From positions 2,082,548 to 2,146,547 of the forward strand of contig OY282370.1 in NCBI GenBank assembly GCA_958295745.1: a stretch of DNA of 64,000 bases, written 5' to 3'. Source of the stretch: an uncultured Acidimicrobiia bacterium. GTDB taxonomy: Bacteria > Actinomycetota > Acidimicrobiia > Spongiisociales > Spongiisociaceae. Positions 44,291-52,858 of the stretch are shown piece after piece. A program made the translations under genes and the position numbers. A model generated the notes under the pieces. The model did no database searches. It was given only the letters and a program-made list of their open reading frames with translations, and had not been told where the DNA came from. Numbering within the stretch: the first letter of the stretch is position 1; each line of letters starts with the position of its first letter.

Positions 44291-45247
44291 CTACACCGGG
44301 TCGAATGCGTCTACCTCCTCGAGAGCGCCGAGAACGGCAAGGTAGGCGAGGTCTCTCTTGCGCAGCACCTCTGCCTCCGTGCGGCCGCCGTAATCATAGA
44401 ACCCGGCGCCCGTCTTGGGGCCGTAGTCGCCCCGCTCCACCGGCTCGGCGAGGTAGGGGGGCGTGTCGAGGCCCATGCTGCGGCGGCCTTCGGCGATCAG
44501 GTCCAACCCGTTGAAGTCGAGGCTCTGGAAGATGCCCACCACCCCGAGCCGCATGCCCACGCTGGTCTTTACGGCGAGGTCGATGTCGTGGAGGCCGGCG
44601 GCGCCCTCCTCCATCAGCTCCTCGGCGGCGTCGGCCATGGCCATCATTATTCGGTTGGCGATGAACGCCTCGGCGAATCGGTCCATCACCAGGGGGCGCT
44701 TGCCGGCCCGTTCGAGCAGGCGGGCGGTCCATCGGAGGGCCTCGGGCGCAGTGTCGGGTCCTCCGGCCACCTCCACCAAGGGGACGATGTGCGGGGGGGC
44801 GAACCAGTGGGCGCAGACGATCCGGTCGGGGCGGGTGAATTCGATCATGTCGTACAGCATCAGGCCCGATGTGTTGCTGGCCAGCACCGCATCCCCGCCT
44901 ATCGTCTTCTCCAGGGCCGAGAACACCGACTGCTTGGCCGCCTGGTTCTCGCTCACCGCCTCCACGGCGAACTCCGACTCGCCGGCCGCCGCCTCCAGGT
45001 CGGTGGTGCAGGAGATCCGGTCGAGCACCCGGGGGATGTCGGCGGCGGACATCCGGCCGGCCAGCGCCAGCGTCTCCAGGTTGTACTCGATCCGCCTAGG
45101 GGCGGTCTCGAGCATCGATTCGTCGAGGTCGACCAAGCGGACCTCCATTCCGGCCTGCGCGAACACCTGGGCGATGGCGTGGCCCATCACGCCCGCCCCG
45201 GCCACGGCCACCGTCCTGACTTCCTCCGGCGCCGGTCTGCTCGGCAT
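44291..45247 (-). CDS. 3-hydroxyacyl-CoA dehydrogenase family protein
   Basis: 318-residue NAD(P)-dependent dehydrogenase. Rossmann motif VAVAGAGVMGHAIAQVFA (about 13-30), catalytic His in IVCAHWFAPPHIVPLVEV (about 146) with Ser/Asn in LASNTSGL, and the C-terminal helical domain with KTGAGFYDYGG. Length fits 3-hydroxybutyryl-CoA dehydrogenase; hydroxyl dehydrogenases for carnitine and gulonate share the fold and are possible. It starts three bases after the amidohydrolase stop, so the two are cotranscribed, pointing to an amide or amine substrate pathway rather than beta-oxidation. Confidence 0.92.
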   Translation of the reverse strand: MPSRPAPEEVRTVAVAGAGVMGHAIAQVFAQAGMEVRLVDLDESMLETAPRRIEYNLETLALAGRMSAADIPRVLDRISCTTDLEAAAGESEFAVEAVSENQAAKQSVFSALEKTIGGDAVLASNTSGLMLYDMIEFTRPDRIVCAHWFAPPHIVPLVEVAGGPDTAPEALRWTARLLERAGKRPLVMDRFAEAFIANRIMMAMADAAEELMEEGAAGLHDIDLAVKTSVGMRLGVVGIFQSLDFNGLDLIAEGRRSMGLDTPPYLAEPVERGDYGPKTGAGFYDYGGRTEAEVLRKRDLAYLAVLGALEEVDAFDPV

Positions 45248-45250
45248 CCT

Positions 45251-46684
45251 CTACGCCCCCCGTTCCGTCCGCCGGGGTTCCGGGGCCGTCCGCCACGGTT
45301 CCAGCAGCGGGGCCAGCCCGGCCCTGGCGACCAGATCGGCCGCCCGCCCGTTCGCCTCCTCTATCACGGCGGCCTCCTCCACTTTGGTGCACCGCCCCTG
45401 TTCGTAGATCACCTCCCCGCCGACGATGGTGTGGGTCACATCGGCGGGGCCGGTCGAGTAGACGATGGAGGCGACGGTGCGGTGGAGCGGGGCGTGATGC
45501 GGCCCGGACTGGTCGATCACCGCCAGGTCGGCCAGCTTCCCGGGTGCGATCACCCCGGCGTCGATCCCCATGTACTCGGCCCCGGCCCTGGTGGCCAGCT
45601 CGATCGCCTCCTCCCCGTTCGACTCGACCGGGCTTCGGCTGTGGACCCGCTGGAGGAGCACCGCCTGTTTCATGCAGGCGAACATGTCCAAGCGGTGGCC
45701 GCTGCCCCCATCGAGGCCGAGACCCACCGTCGCGCCGGCGCTTCGGAGGTCGCGCAGGCGCATCACCCCAAGGGCGATGTACTGGTGGGAGATGGGGCAG
45801 TAGGCGATGCCGGTCCCCGACTCTCCGACCAGATCCACCTCCCGATCGTCCAGGAAGATGCCGTGCGCCAGCGTGGCCTCGGGGCCCAGCAGACCGCGCT
45901 CGGCCAGCCACTCCACGGGCCGGCGGTTGTATTCCTCCAGGTAGAAGACCGGATCGTTGGCGGCCTCCGAGCAGTGGCTGTGCCAGCCGGTGCCTTCCTC
46001 CCTGGCCAGGGCGGCGGCGTCGGCGACCAGTCTTTGACTCACGTAGATGATGTTGAGCGGGGCCGGCCACACCCCCACGCGGCTCTCCGGCGGGCGGGCC
46101 GCCATGGCCGCTCGGGTGATCTCGACCTCCTCCCGGTTCGAATAGCGGAACAGATCACCGGCCAGGCCGTGTTTGGCGGCCATCCCGGTCAGCTCCCCGG
46201 TCATGCCCCTCGCCACCGCGCCCCGGAGCCCCACCTCTTCGATCGCATCGGCCACCGCCAGGGTGGATGTGAGGTCGGTGGGTGCGTAGTGGTTGTCGAG
46301 CACCGTGGTGACCCCCGAGCGGGCCGCCTCCACGGCCCCGATCTGCGCTCCAATCCGGGCCTCCTCCGTGGAGATGGTGGTGGTTACCGGCCACATGAAA
46401 TCCGACAGCCAGGGCCATATCTCCAGGCCCTCGCCCAGCCCCCTGAGCAGGTACTGGAAGAGATGCTGGTGGGTGTCCACGAAGCCGGGGAGGACCGCCT
46501 TGCCGGCGGCATCGATGACCCGCTTGGCCCGGCAGCTGTCCAGATCGGCGGCGGGCCCCACCTCGACGATCCGGTCCCCGGTGACGGCGACCGCGCCGGG
46601 GTCGATGACCCTGCGCCGGTCATCCACCGTGACCACCGCCCCGCCGGTGATCAGCAGATCGCACTCAGGGGTTGTCGGGTTCAT
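45251..46684 (-). CDS. Deaminase/chlorohydrolase-type amidohydrolase (paralog of 24170-25585)
   Basis: 477-residue metal hydrolase, similar over its whole length to the protein at 24170-25585 (DFMWPVTTTIS, VLDNHYAPTDL, RVGVWPAPLNIIY). Metal motifs: DTHQHLFQ, WHSHCSE, TLAHGIFLD and LGLDGG; the last replaces LGTDGP of the paralog but keeps the Asp. Probably a hydrolytic deaminase on a different heterocycle or amine. ATG 46684 is the first gene of a unit with the hydroxyacyl-CoA dehydrogenase. Upstream lies the AT-rich island. Confidence 0.9.
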   Translation of the reverse strand: MNPTTPECDLLITGGAVVTVDDRRRVIDPGAVAVTGDRIVEVGPAADLDSCRAKRVIDAAGKAVLPGFVDTHQHLFQYLLRGLGEGLEIWPWLSDFMWPVTTTISTEEARIGAQIGAVEAARSGVTTVLDNHYAPTDLTSTLAVADAIEEVGLRGAVARGMTGELTGMAAKHGLAGDLFRYSNREEVEITRAAMAARPPESRVGVWPAPLNIIYVSQRLVADAAALAREEGTGWHSHCSEAANDPVFYLEEYNRRPVEWLAERGLLGPEATLAHGIFLDDREVDLVGESGTGIAYCPISHQYIALGVMRLRDLRSAGATVGLGLDGGSGHRLDMFACMKQAVLLQRVHSRSPVESNGEEAIELATRAGAEYMGIDAGVIAPGKLADLAVIDQSGPHHAPLHRTVASIVYSTGPADVTHTIVGGEVIYEQGRCTKVEEAAVIEEANGRAADLVARAGLAPLLEPWRTAPEPRRTERGA

Positions 46685-46877
46685 GGAACATCCTCACTCG
46701 GGTAGAGGCCTGTTGGGTCTGGCTAGGACTCTACGATAAAGGAGTAGCGATCACTTGGGAATGATTATAGTGGTCGACTCCTCTGATCTAGGTGTCTAGG
46801 ACATCTTCCGATATTCTACAGGAGGATAAAATTATTATGAACACTCAATACATTAGATGGTGCAACCTACTTGTTAC

Positions 46878-46883
46878 TATACT
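46878..46883 (+). promoter_or_regulatory. -10-like box upstream of the Fic gene
   Basis: TATACT, 50 bases before the start codon, in an AT-rich 248-base gap (46685-46932). A TTGTTA-like sequence overlaps it and no clear -35 is seen. The gap also contains a 16-codon open frame from ATG 46837 with GGAGG upstream, which I do not call a gene. Confidence 0.35.
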
Positions 46884-46932
46884 GTAATCAGTAACAGCGC
46901 GATTGGATAACAGAGCTCTAAGGAGAAACTTG

Positions 46933-48177
46933 ATGCCAAAACTAAAAACGGTTAAAGCTATAGCTAAAGAAGCAGGCCTTGATTTAGATGATGCTCTCTT
47001 ATTATTATGGGAAAATGATCTTGAGAATCTTCTAAGTCCTGATGACCGTATACCTTCTAATCAGTTACGGTCTGCTCGAGTTGCTTTAGATCTACCTGAT
47101 ATTCGACATATACGTCGTCCCGAATATTGGTGCGAGCTATTAAAAGTTGACAGACTCGAACTAGCTAAAATACTTCTCAAATATAATCTTGAACTTAAAC
47201 CTAATGCCAGAAACCTACCTAAAAATGGTATTTCTGCCTTGAGGAAATACTCGAAAGTCATTATTCACCCCAGCATTTCTGCCGAAGTGTTAACAGACAC
47301 TTCGAGTTCGTCATCATCTTTATCTTCACCGGCTACTTCAACTGAACTATTGGTCTGGAGTGATATTGGGCGTGTAGCGATAGATATTCGATTTTTGGAA
47401 ACAGAAGATGTGATTCGTATTCATAACGAGTTGGTCAGGGAGTTCTATACTTCCTCTGACCCTATATCACCTCCTGGTGTTCGCGATATGAATCTGTTAG
47501 AATCAGCTATATATCGTCCACGTACAGCATTAGGCAAAAAGCGTAAATATCCTACTGTGGAGATGGCTGGAGCAGCCCTTTTGCATGCGATCATCCATGA
47601 CCACCCCTTTTATAATGGGAATAAACGTACAAGTTTTGTGGCTATGGCTGCGTTTCTATACCGAAATGGTTTTCGGCTGACATGTACAGAAGATGAAGCA
47701 TTTAGAACAGTATTACTTACGGCAAAGCATAAGCTAGTGAATACTGTTACAAGCTATCCTGATTTAGCAGATCGGGAGATGTCTAAACTAGCTGAGTGGA
47801 TTAATCAACACTCGCGTACGATCGAAAAGGGGGAATTAGTAATAAAATGGCGCGAACTCAAGCGAATTCTTAGAAAGTTTGAAGTGGAGATGGAATATAC
47901 TAGTGGTGGCGGCAGTTTTATTGATCTAACTAGAACTCATTCTGAGTCCACAAATCGTCGTATTAGAAAGAGAGGACAACGTAGACTATATACTCAGGTT
48001 AACTTTACATCAGACGGTAGAGATGTTAGTCTTAATACTATTACTAAGATACGAAAAGACCTTAAACTAGATGAAATAAGTGGAACTGATTCTCGCGACT
48101 TTTACAGTAAAGGGAGTGGCCTAGATATGATAATACATGAGTACCAGAGGATATTAAGTAGGCTCGCGAAATTATGA
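46933..48177 (+). CDS. Fic/Doc protein with IF2N-like N-terminus and HicA-like C-terminus
   Basis: 414-residue multidomain protein. Residues 1-110 hold two helical repeats resembling the N-terminal domain of initiation factor IF2 (KTVKAIAKEAGLDLDDAL). The middle has the Fic core HPFYNGNKRT (about 225), preceded by RDMNLLESAIYRP as in Doc proteins. The last 110 residues look like a HicA fold (WRELKRILRKFEVEMEY, then SGGGSFIDLTR and RDVSLNTITKIRKDLKL), but the catalytic His of the usual GSH motif is Phe. AGGAG eight bases before ATG 46933 sets the start. Base composition is far AT-richer than the neighbours, indicating recent transfer. Likely AMPylates or phosphorylates a translation component; no antitoxin is evident. 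Confidence 0.86.
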   Translation: MPKLKTVKAIAKEAGLDLDDALLLLWENDLENLLSPDDRIPSNQLRSARVALDLPDIRHIRRPEYWCELLKVDRLELAKILLKYNLELKPNARNLPKNGISALRKYSKVIIHPSISAEVLTDTSSSSSSLSSPATSTELLVWSDIGRVAIDIRFLETEDVIRIHNELVREFYTSSDPISPPGVRDMNLLESAIYRPRTALGKKRKYPTVEMAGAALLHAIIHDHPFYNGNKRTSFVAMAAFLYRNGFRLTCTEDEAFRTVLLTAKHKLVNTVTSYPDLADREMSKLAEWINQHSRTIEKGELVIKWRELKRILRKFEVEMEYTSGGGSFIDLTRTHSESTNRRIRKRGQRRLYTQVNFTSDGRDVSLNTITKIRKDLKLDEISGTDSRDFYSKGSGLDMIIHEYQRILSRLAKL

Positions 48178-48227
48178 GAGTTGTTCAGTTTAGCGGATTA
48201 GAGTTATTATTTGGATTAATGTTAGGT

Positions 48228-48246
48228 AAACAATCCGTGATTGTTT
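48228..48246 (+). terminator. Hairpin after the Fic gene
   Basis: Arms AAACAATC (48228-48235) and GATTGTTT (48239-48246) with loop CGT, ending in TTT then CCCC. A weak intrinsic terminator 50 bases after the stop. Confidence 0.5.
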
Positions 48247-48313
48247 CCCCTTAACAATCAATCTGGCAGCAGAGGATCGTTAGAGAACGACCGCATAAAC
48301 GTGGCAGGACCGG

Positions 48314-49120
48314 TCAGCGGTCGGACGGCCTCTCCGGGGGCCGAGGCTCACACCCGATGATCATCTGGTTGAAATCGATCACCGCCCCTGTCATCATCCC
48401 CGAGTCATCCGAGGCGAGGAAGGCCACCGTCTCGGCGACCTCGCTCGTTTTCAGGAGCCTCCCGAACGGCTGGGCCGCCTCCGCCTCCTCCAGCCAGTTC
48501 TCCCCCCAGCCGTAGTAGCCGCGCCGCATGGCGTGCTCGGCCGGGCTGTCCATCCAGCCGATGTTCAGAACGTTCACCCGGATGCGGTCCCATGACATGG
48601 AGTGGGCCACGTTGCGGGTCAGGGTCACCAGGGCGCCCTTGGACGCCGAATAGACCGTGAGGTAGGAGGGCCCTCCGTGGGCGACGATCGAGGAGATGTT
48701 GACGATCGACCCTTCGATCCTCTCCCGTTTCATCAGGCGGACAGCCCCCTGCATCAGCATGAAGGGCGCGCCGAAGTTGACCGCCATCAGCCGGTCGAAC
48801 AGCTCGCGGCCGGTGTCCTCGATGGTGCCCCTGCTCGTGTCCCCCGCCGCGTTCACCAGCACGTCGAGCCGTCCGAAGCTCCGGTCGGCGGCGGCGATCA
48901 GCCCGGAGGGCGCATCCGGGTCGGCGAGGTCGGCGGGCACGAAAACGGTTTCGCAACCCGCCTCGGCCATCCGCCGCCGAACCGCCTCCCCCCGGGCCCG
49001 GTCCCGTCCGGTCACCACCAGCCCGCGCAGACCCTCCTCGACGAACCGGTCGGCGACGGCTTCCCCCAACCCCTGCGTGCTGCCGGTCACCAGAGCCACC
49101 TTGTCAGTGAAGCGTCCCAT
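48314..49120 (-). CDS. Short-chain dehydrogenase/reductase
   Basis: 268-residue classical SDR. Cofactor motif VTGSTQGLGEAVADRF (about 11-26), NAAGDTS, catalytic Ser in NISSIVAHGG and the YSASKGALV motif (Tyr-x3-Lys, about 157-161). The C-terminus extends slightly beyond the usual DG end. Arg in the ADP-binding loop (GRDRARGEAVRRR) suggests NADP(H). Single gene between two AT-rich spacers. Substrate unknown; SDRs of this kind often act on sugars or hydroxy acids. Confidence 0.92.
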   Translation of the reverse strand: MGRFTDKVALVTGSTQGLGEAVADRFVEEGLRGLVVTGRDRARGEAVRRRMAEAGCETVFVPADLADPDAPSGLIAAADRSFGRLDVLVNAAGDTSRGTIEDTGRELFDRLMAVNFGAPFMLMQGAVRLMKRERIEGSIVNISSIVAHGGPSYLTVYSASKGALVTLTRNVAHSMSWDRIRVNVLNIGWMDSPAEHAMRRGYYGWGENWLEEAEAAQPFGRLLKTSEVAETVAFLASDDSGMMTGAVIDFNQMIIGCEPRPPERPSDR

Positions 49121-49475
49121 TGATCCTCCTCGGTTGACAGTTCCAACACCTTTAACCAGATACTACAAGGCCACAAGGTCCGGACAGTATGTTCTGACGG
49201 AGATGAGGACAGTACAAAATGGCAGGAACAACGATCTTATCGTCAAGATCAACGGTGAAAGGAGACAAACGTGAATACAGACAAGGATGAATGGTTTGCT
49301 TTATCAGAGGATTACTTCTTTATTACTCTACGGGATCGACCCGCACAGGTTGCATGAATAAGGAGTAGATAATTTGACTACTATAGTAACATAGTCGTAG
49401 CTTTTGATTATATGATAGAGTCAGGTTCCCATTCGGTAAAGATGTTATAATTTACGTTGATATCGAGCAACGCCG
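49121..49475. other. AT-rich intergenic region with possible micro-ORFs
   Basis: About 355 bases, much lower in GC than the genes on either side. Two very short frames overlap by GTGA: ATG 49202-49273 (23 codons, MRTVQNGRNNDLIVKI start) and GTG 49271-49357 (28 codons, with AAAGGAG six bases upstream). They could be remnants of a small gene pair. Several TATAAT-like boxes occur (for example 49446-49451) but point into a gene on the opposite strand. Confidence 0.4.
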
Positions 49476-50444
49476 TCACGGCCACTCGCTAAGCGCGGCA
49501 TGAACGTCTTCGCTGGTGAACGGCCTGGCATCGGCGGCGACCGAAAATACGGGGAGGTCGGCGAACGGGGCGTCGGGAAGGCCGGTGACTCCGGGGTCGA
49601 TGGCGAACAGATGGCCGGCGTGGGGCTGATCTTCCGCGGACGGATGGCTTCCGCCGCCCCCTATCGAGGTGACGTACAGGGTGTCCAGGCCGGTTCCGCC
49701 GAAGGCCGTCATGGAAGGCTTCATCACCGGGACATCGATCTTGCGGTCGAGCGCCCCGTCGGGGGTGAAGCGCGCCACCGCCCAGCCGCGCACCGCCGCC
49801 ACCCAGTAGCAGCCCTCGGAGTCGACGCAGGCCCCGTCTGGCCGCCCTGCCAATTCGGGGAAATCGGCCCAATCCACGAACGGGGTTTCGTTGCGGGCCG
49901 CCCCGGTTTCGAGGTCGTAGTCGTAGCGCCACACCACCCCCCGCAGGGAGTCGGCGAAGTACATGCGGTTACGTTCGGGGTCGAAGGCCAAGGCGTTGGC
50001 AACCCCGATCCCGCGACGCACGACAGAGGACGCGCCGTCCGCCTCGATCCGATGCAGCATGCCCGTGTAGCGGCCCTCGTCGGCGTACTCGTACATGGAA
50101 CCCACCCAGAAGCGCCCGGCGGGGTCGGTGCGCCCGTCGTTCATCCGGTTGCCGGTACCCGGCGGTTCGAGGTCCATCCACGGGTGGGCTTCTCCGGTAT
50201 GCCAGTCGAACCAAACCGCCTCGTGCTCGGCGGCGACGAGCAACAGGCCCGGGCGGGTGGTGCGGGCCAACGATCCGGGCCGCCCAGGCGTCTCGCGGGC
50301 CTCGTCCACCCCGGTCGCCGGGTCGTAACGGTGCACCTGCCGCCCATCGATGTCTACCCAGTACAACACCTCTTCCTCGGGGCTCCACAGCGGGCACTCC
50401 CCGAGCAGAGCCCCGGCGGACAGGGCAACATCCACATCGACCAC
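49476..50444 (-). CDS. SMP-30/gluconolactonase/LRE family protein
   Basis: 322-residue six-bladed beta-propeller hydrolase. Signature blocks: LLGECPLWSPEEEVLYWVDI (metal Glu in GECPLW), NRMNDGRTDPAGRFWVGSM (Asn and Asp ligands) and GRPDGACVDSEGCYWVA (metal Asp). Typical members hydrolyse sugar lactones or organophosphates with Ca or Zn. Together with a nearby SDR this could act in sugar acid use, but the two genes are separated by AT-rich DNA. ATG 50444 is the start. Confidence 0.9.
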   Translation of the reverse strand: MVDVDVALSAGALLGECPLWSPEEEVLYWVDIDGRQVHRYDPATGVDEARETPGRPGSLARTTRPGLLLVAAEHEAVWFDWHTGEAHPWMDLEPPGTGNRMNDGRTDPAGRFWVGSMYEYADEGRYTGMLHRIEADGASSVVRRGIGVANALAFDPERNRMYFADSLRGVVWRYDYDLETGAARNETPFVDWADFPELAGRPDGACVDSEGCYWVAAVRGWAVARFTPDGALDRKIDVPVMKPSMTAFGGTGLDTLYVTSIGGGGSHPSAEDQPHAGHLFAIDPGVTGLPDAPFADLPVFSVAADARPFTSEDVHAALSEWP

Positions 50445-50507
50445 GCAACACCCTCCTAGCCGGCCATGATCCAGAACCGCCAGGATACCCTACGGCCCGG
50501 ACTCGGT

Positions 50508-50858
50508 TCAGGTCTTGGTGGTCAGCTCATAGCTCATACCCCGGAGGCGGCACCATTCCTGAGCGGCGCTTCGCTTGCGGAGCACCGAGGGGGAGTCCAT
50601 CATGTCGGATCCCTTGATCTCGATGATCACCTTGCGTCCGTCGGTGTATTCGACCAGGAAGTCGGGGCGGTACTTACGCGTCCGCCCGTTCTCGTCGATC
50701 CACGGAATGGAGATATCGTGGCGCTTCTGCCACTTGGCCACCTCGGGGTCGGCCTCCAGATACTTCATCATCTGCCGTTCCAGGTCGCTGTCGTAGCGTT
50801 CGAAGCTGTAGGGGCTCTTGGTCGGGGCTTCGTATTTGCCCCGCTTACTGACCGCCAT
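50508..50858 (-). CDS. Small TnsA-like PD-(D/E)xK nuclease of the restriction operon
   Basis: 116-residue protein. YRPDFLVEYTDGRKVIIEIKG contains the nuclease core P-D-x13-E-x-K, preceded by SDLERQMMKYLEADPEV as in TnsA-type enzymes. ATG 50858 overlaps the end of the helicase gene by 14 bases. In classical type III enzymes the nuclease is the C-terminal domain of Res; here the helicase lacks it and this separate gene seems to supply it. The long open frame upstream of 50858 overlaps the helicase gene and is not coding. Confidence 0.78.
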   Translation of the reverse strand: MAVSKRGKYEAPTKSPYSFERYDSDLERQMMKYLEADPEVAKWQKRHDISIPWIDENGRTRKYRPDFLVEYTDGRKVIIEIKGSDMMDSPSVLRKRSAAQEWCRLRGMSYELTTKT

Positions 50859-52854
50859 ATTTAACCATTCCTTCCACCATGCCGGGTGTCTCCGCGATCC
50901 GCTTCTCGATGGCCGGCAGCATCCGCCAGACGGTTTCCAGACGATGTCCTTCGGCCAGCCCCAGCGAGGCGCCGTCCAGGAACTTCGACCGGACATGGCG
51001 CAGCAGGAATTGGTATATGCGTCCGGTGAACTGGGCGGTGTGCCCGGCGTTGGTCAGCAGGCGCTCCGCCCCTATCAGCAGCTCGTTCTTGATGGCCTCG
51101 GCAAGCTCCTCCTGCGAGACGGGTATGGGCGATGTCTCCTCGGACGCCGGGGGTGCCTCCAACGTCTGCCACCCCTGTCCGGTGAGCTGTTGCCGTTCCA
51201 CGCCGACGAGGTCCACATCGGTGATGGTCACCGTCTGATCGGGGTAATCGAATCCCTCCAACACCTCCGGCCAGTTCTCCAAGGGCTCGGTCGGTTTGCT
51301 AGTGGGCTCGAAGATGAACTCGCCCGGATCGTCGATTAAGGGTTCCGGTATTTCGATGATCAGGGTCGGGTCAACCAGCTCCTGCCTTTCCAAGGGAAGC
51401 GGTTCGTCCTCCGTTTCGTCGAACTCGTCATCCACGCCGACGTTGGGGCGGACCCTGCTGTTGAAGATGTCCCAAAGCCATTGGTGCTTCAGTTTCGGAT
51501 GGTCGACGACGGCGCAGATCTGCGGTTCGTCGTCGGCGACGCTCGGGAGGCGCACCCGCCGTAGGCCCCGCCCGATCACCTGCTGCCCGTACACCTTGCT
51601 GGAGAACTTGCGGAGCAGCAGGATCACCCCCACTTCGGGTACGTCCCACCCCTCCCGTAGCATCAGCACGCTGACCACCGCCTTGTAGGGTTTGCCTGCC
51701 TTGCAGGCTTTCTGGAGGTCGGTTGCCTTGCGGCGTTCGCTTTCGCCGGCGTCCTCGGTCACCAGCAACGTGTTCACCTTGAAGTGATTGTTCAGGGTTC
51801 TGGAAGCTTTCTCGGCGTCCAACTTGCAGACGGCCACCACGAACAACACCGGCTGGTAGCGCCCCCTTGCCCTCCGCTCCTGTTCTCGAAGACGGGCCAG
51901 GGCGATCCGCATCTGTTGCTGCATCGGTTTGTCGTCGGTAACCCACTGGGTGGCGCTGATGCCCTTGCGGTCCACCTCGTCCCAGTCGATCTCCTCCACC
52001 TTGCAGGTCTTGCCGGTGGCGGAATCGGTGTAGGTCAGCTCCACGGTGGCGATGTTGGGCTGATACACAACCGGCGCTTTGACCAGCCGGTCCGCCAGCG
52101 CGTCCCGGATGTCGTACTCGTAGATCATCTGGCTGTCGGGTATCCGGTCGTCGGCCCGGTCGGGGGTGGCGGTGGTGTCCAGCCGCAGGATGGTATAGGG
52201 GCGCAGCTTGCCGAGGGTGGCGTCCCATTCCGGGGCGGGGGAGTTGTGGGCTTCGTCGTTGAAGAGGGCGAAGCGGCCCTCGTTCATCAGGTTGGCCAGG
52301 TTGCCCTGTCCGACCTTGTTGCTCTGATAGAACTGATGGATGTTGCCCAATATGACGCTGGCCCCCAGCAGGTTCGCCCAGCCGCCGGGGCGGTCGCTGC
52401 CCAGGGTGGTCAGGGCGAAGTCGTCTTTGGTGACGATGGCGCCAGGCGGGATGAGGCGGCGGTCTACGAATACCTTTCCGTTCTCGAAATCGTCCTCCAG
52501 TCGGTCTCGGACGATCAGGTTGGGGCACAGGACGACGAACCTCTGGACGTGGTGGGCCAGCCGCAACCACACCATCGTCGCGGCGATGACGGCCGTCTTG
52601 CCGCCGCCGGTGACGATGTTCAGCAACACTCCGTCGGGTTGGGCCAGGTCATCGCGGCGTATCTCATGGGCGTAGACGACCCGCAACAGGGAGTCCCACT
52701 GGTGGGGCCACAACACCCCCTCCCGCGGCCGGGTCTCGTCGCCGGGATCGCTAATGTACCGTATGTAGTCCACGGTTTCGGACTTAATACCGGGATAGCC
52801 GCCCCGCACCCATTGCCGGAACTCGTCCTCGTACTTCAAGAACCGGTTGAGCAT
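50845..52854 (-). CDS. Type III-like restriction helicase (Res) without nuclease domain
   Basis: 669-residue superfamily 2 ATPase. Walker A VTGGGKTAVIAAT (about 80), Walker B with FNDEAHN (about 198), motif III TTATPDR and motif VI QQVIGRGLRRVRLP (about 425). The C-terminal 200 residues are acidic and helical, with no PD-(D/E)xK motif. It starts four bases after the mod stop and overlaps the nuclease gene, so mod-res-nuclease is one operon. Expected role: ATP-driven communication and DNA cleavage at unmethylated sites. Confidence 0.92.
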   Translation of the reverse strand: MLNRFLKYEDEFRQWVRGGYPGIKSETVDYIRYISDPGDETRPREGVLWPHQWDSLLRVVYAHEIRRDDLAQPDGVLLNIVTGGGKTAVIAATMVWLRLAHHVQRFVVLCPNLIVRDRLEDDFENGKVFVDRRLIPPGAIVTKDDFALTTLGSDRPGGWANLLGASVILGNIHQFYQSNKVGQGNLANLMNEGRFALFNDEAHNSPAPEWDATLGKLRPYTILRLDTTATPDRADDRIPDSQMIYEYDIRDALADRLVKAPVVYQPNIATVELTYTDSATGKTCKVEEIDWDEVDRKGISATQWVTDDKPMQQQMRIALARLREQERRARGRYQPVLFVVAVCKLDAEKASRTLNNHFKVNTLLVTEDAGESERRKATDLQKACKAGKPYKAVVSVLMLREGWDVPEVGVILLLRKFSSKVYGQQVIGRGLRRVRLPSVADDEPQICAVVDHPKLKHQWLWDIFNSRVRPNVGVDDEFDETEDEPLPLERQELVDPTLIIEIPEPLIDDPGEFIFEPTSKPTEPLENWPEVLEGFDYPDQTVTITDVDLVGVERQQLTGQGWQTLEAPPASEETSPIPVSQEELAEAIKNELLIGAERLLTNAGHTAQFTGRIYQFLLRHVRSKFLDGASLGLAEGHRLETVWRMLPAIEKRIAETPGMVEGMVKYGGQ

Positions 52855-52858
52855 GGAG

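Noticed and set aside
44291-45247. Dedicated carnitine 3-dehydrogenase
   Set aside because: The fold fits, but the N-terminal and His motifs look like 3-hydroxybutyryl-CoA dehydrogenase, and it is not next to the BKACE gene.
41708-46705. 1665-codon + strand frame opposite the ABC importer and amidohydrolase genes
   Set aside because: Antisense shadow covering six well-supported genes; no motif or start site.
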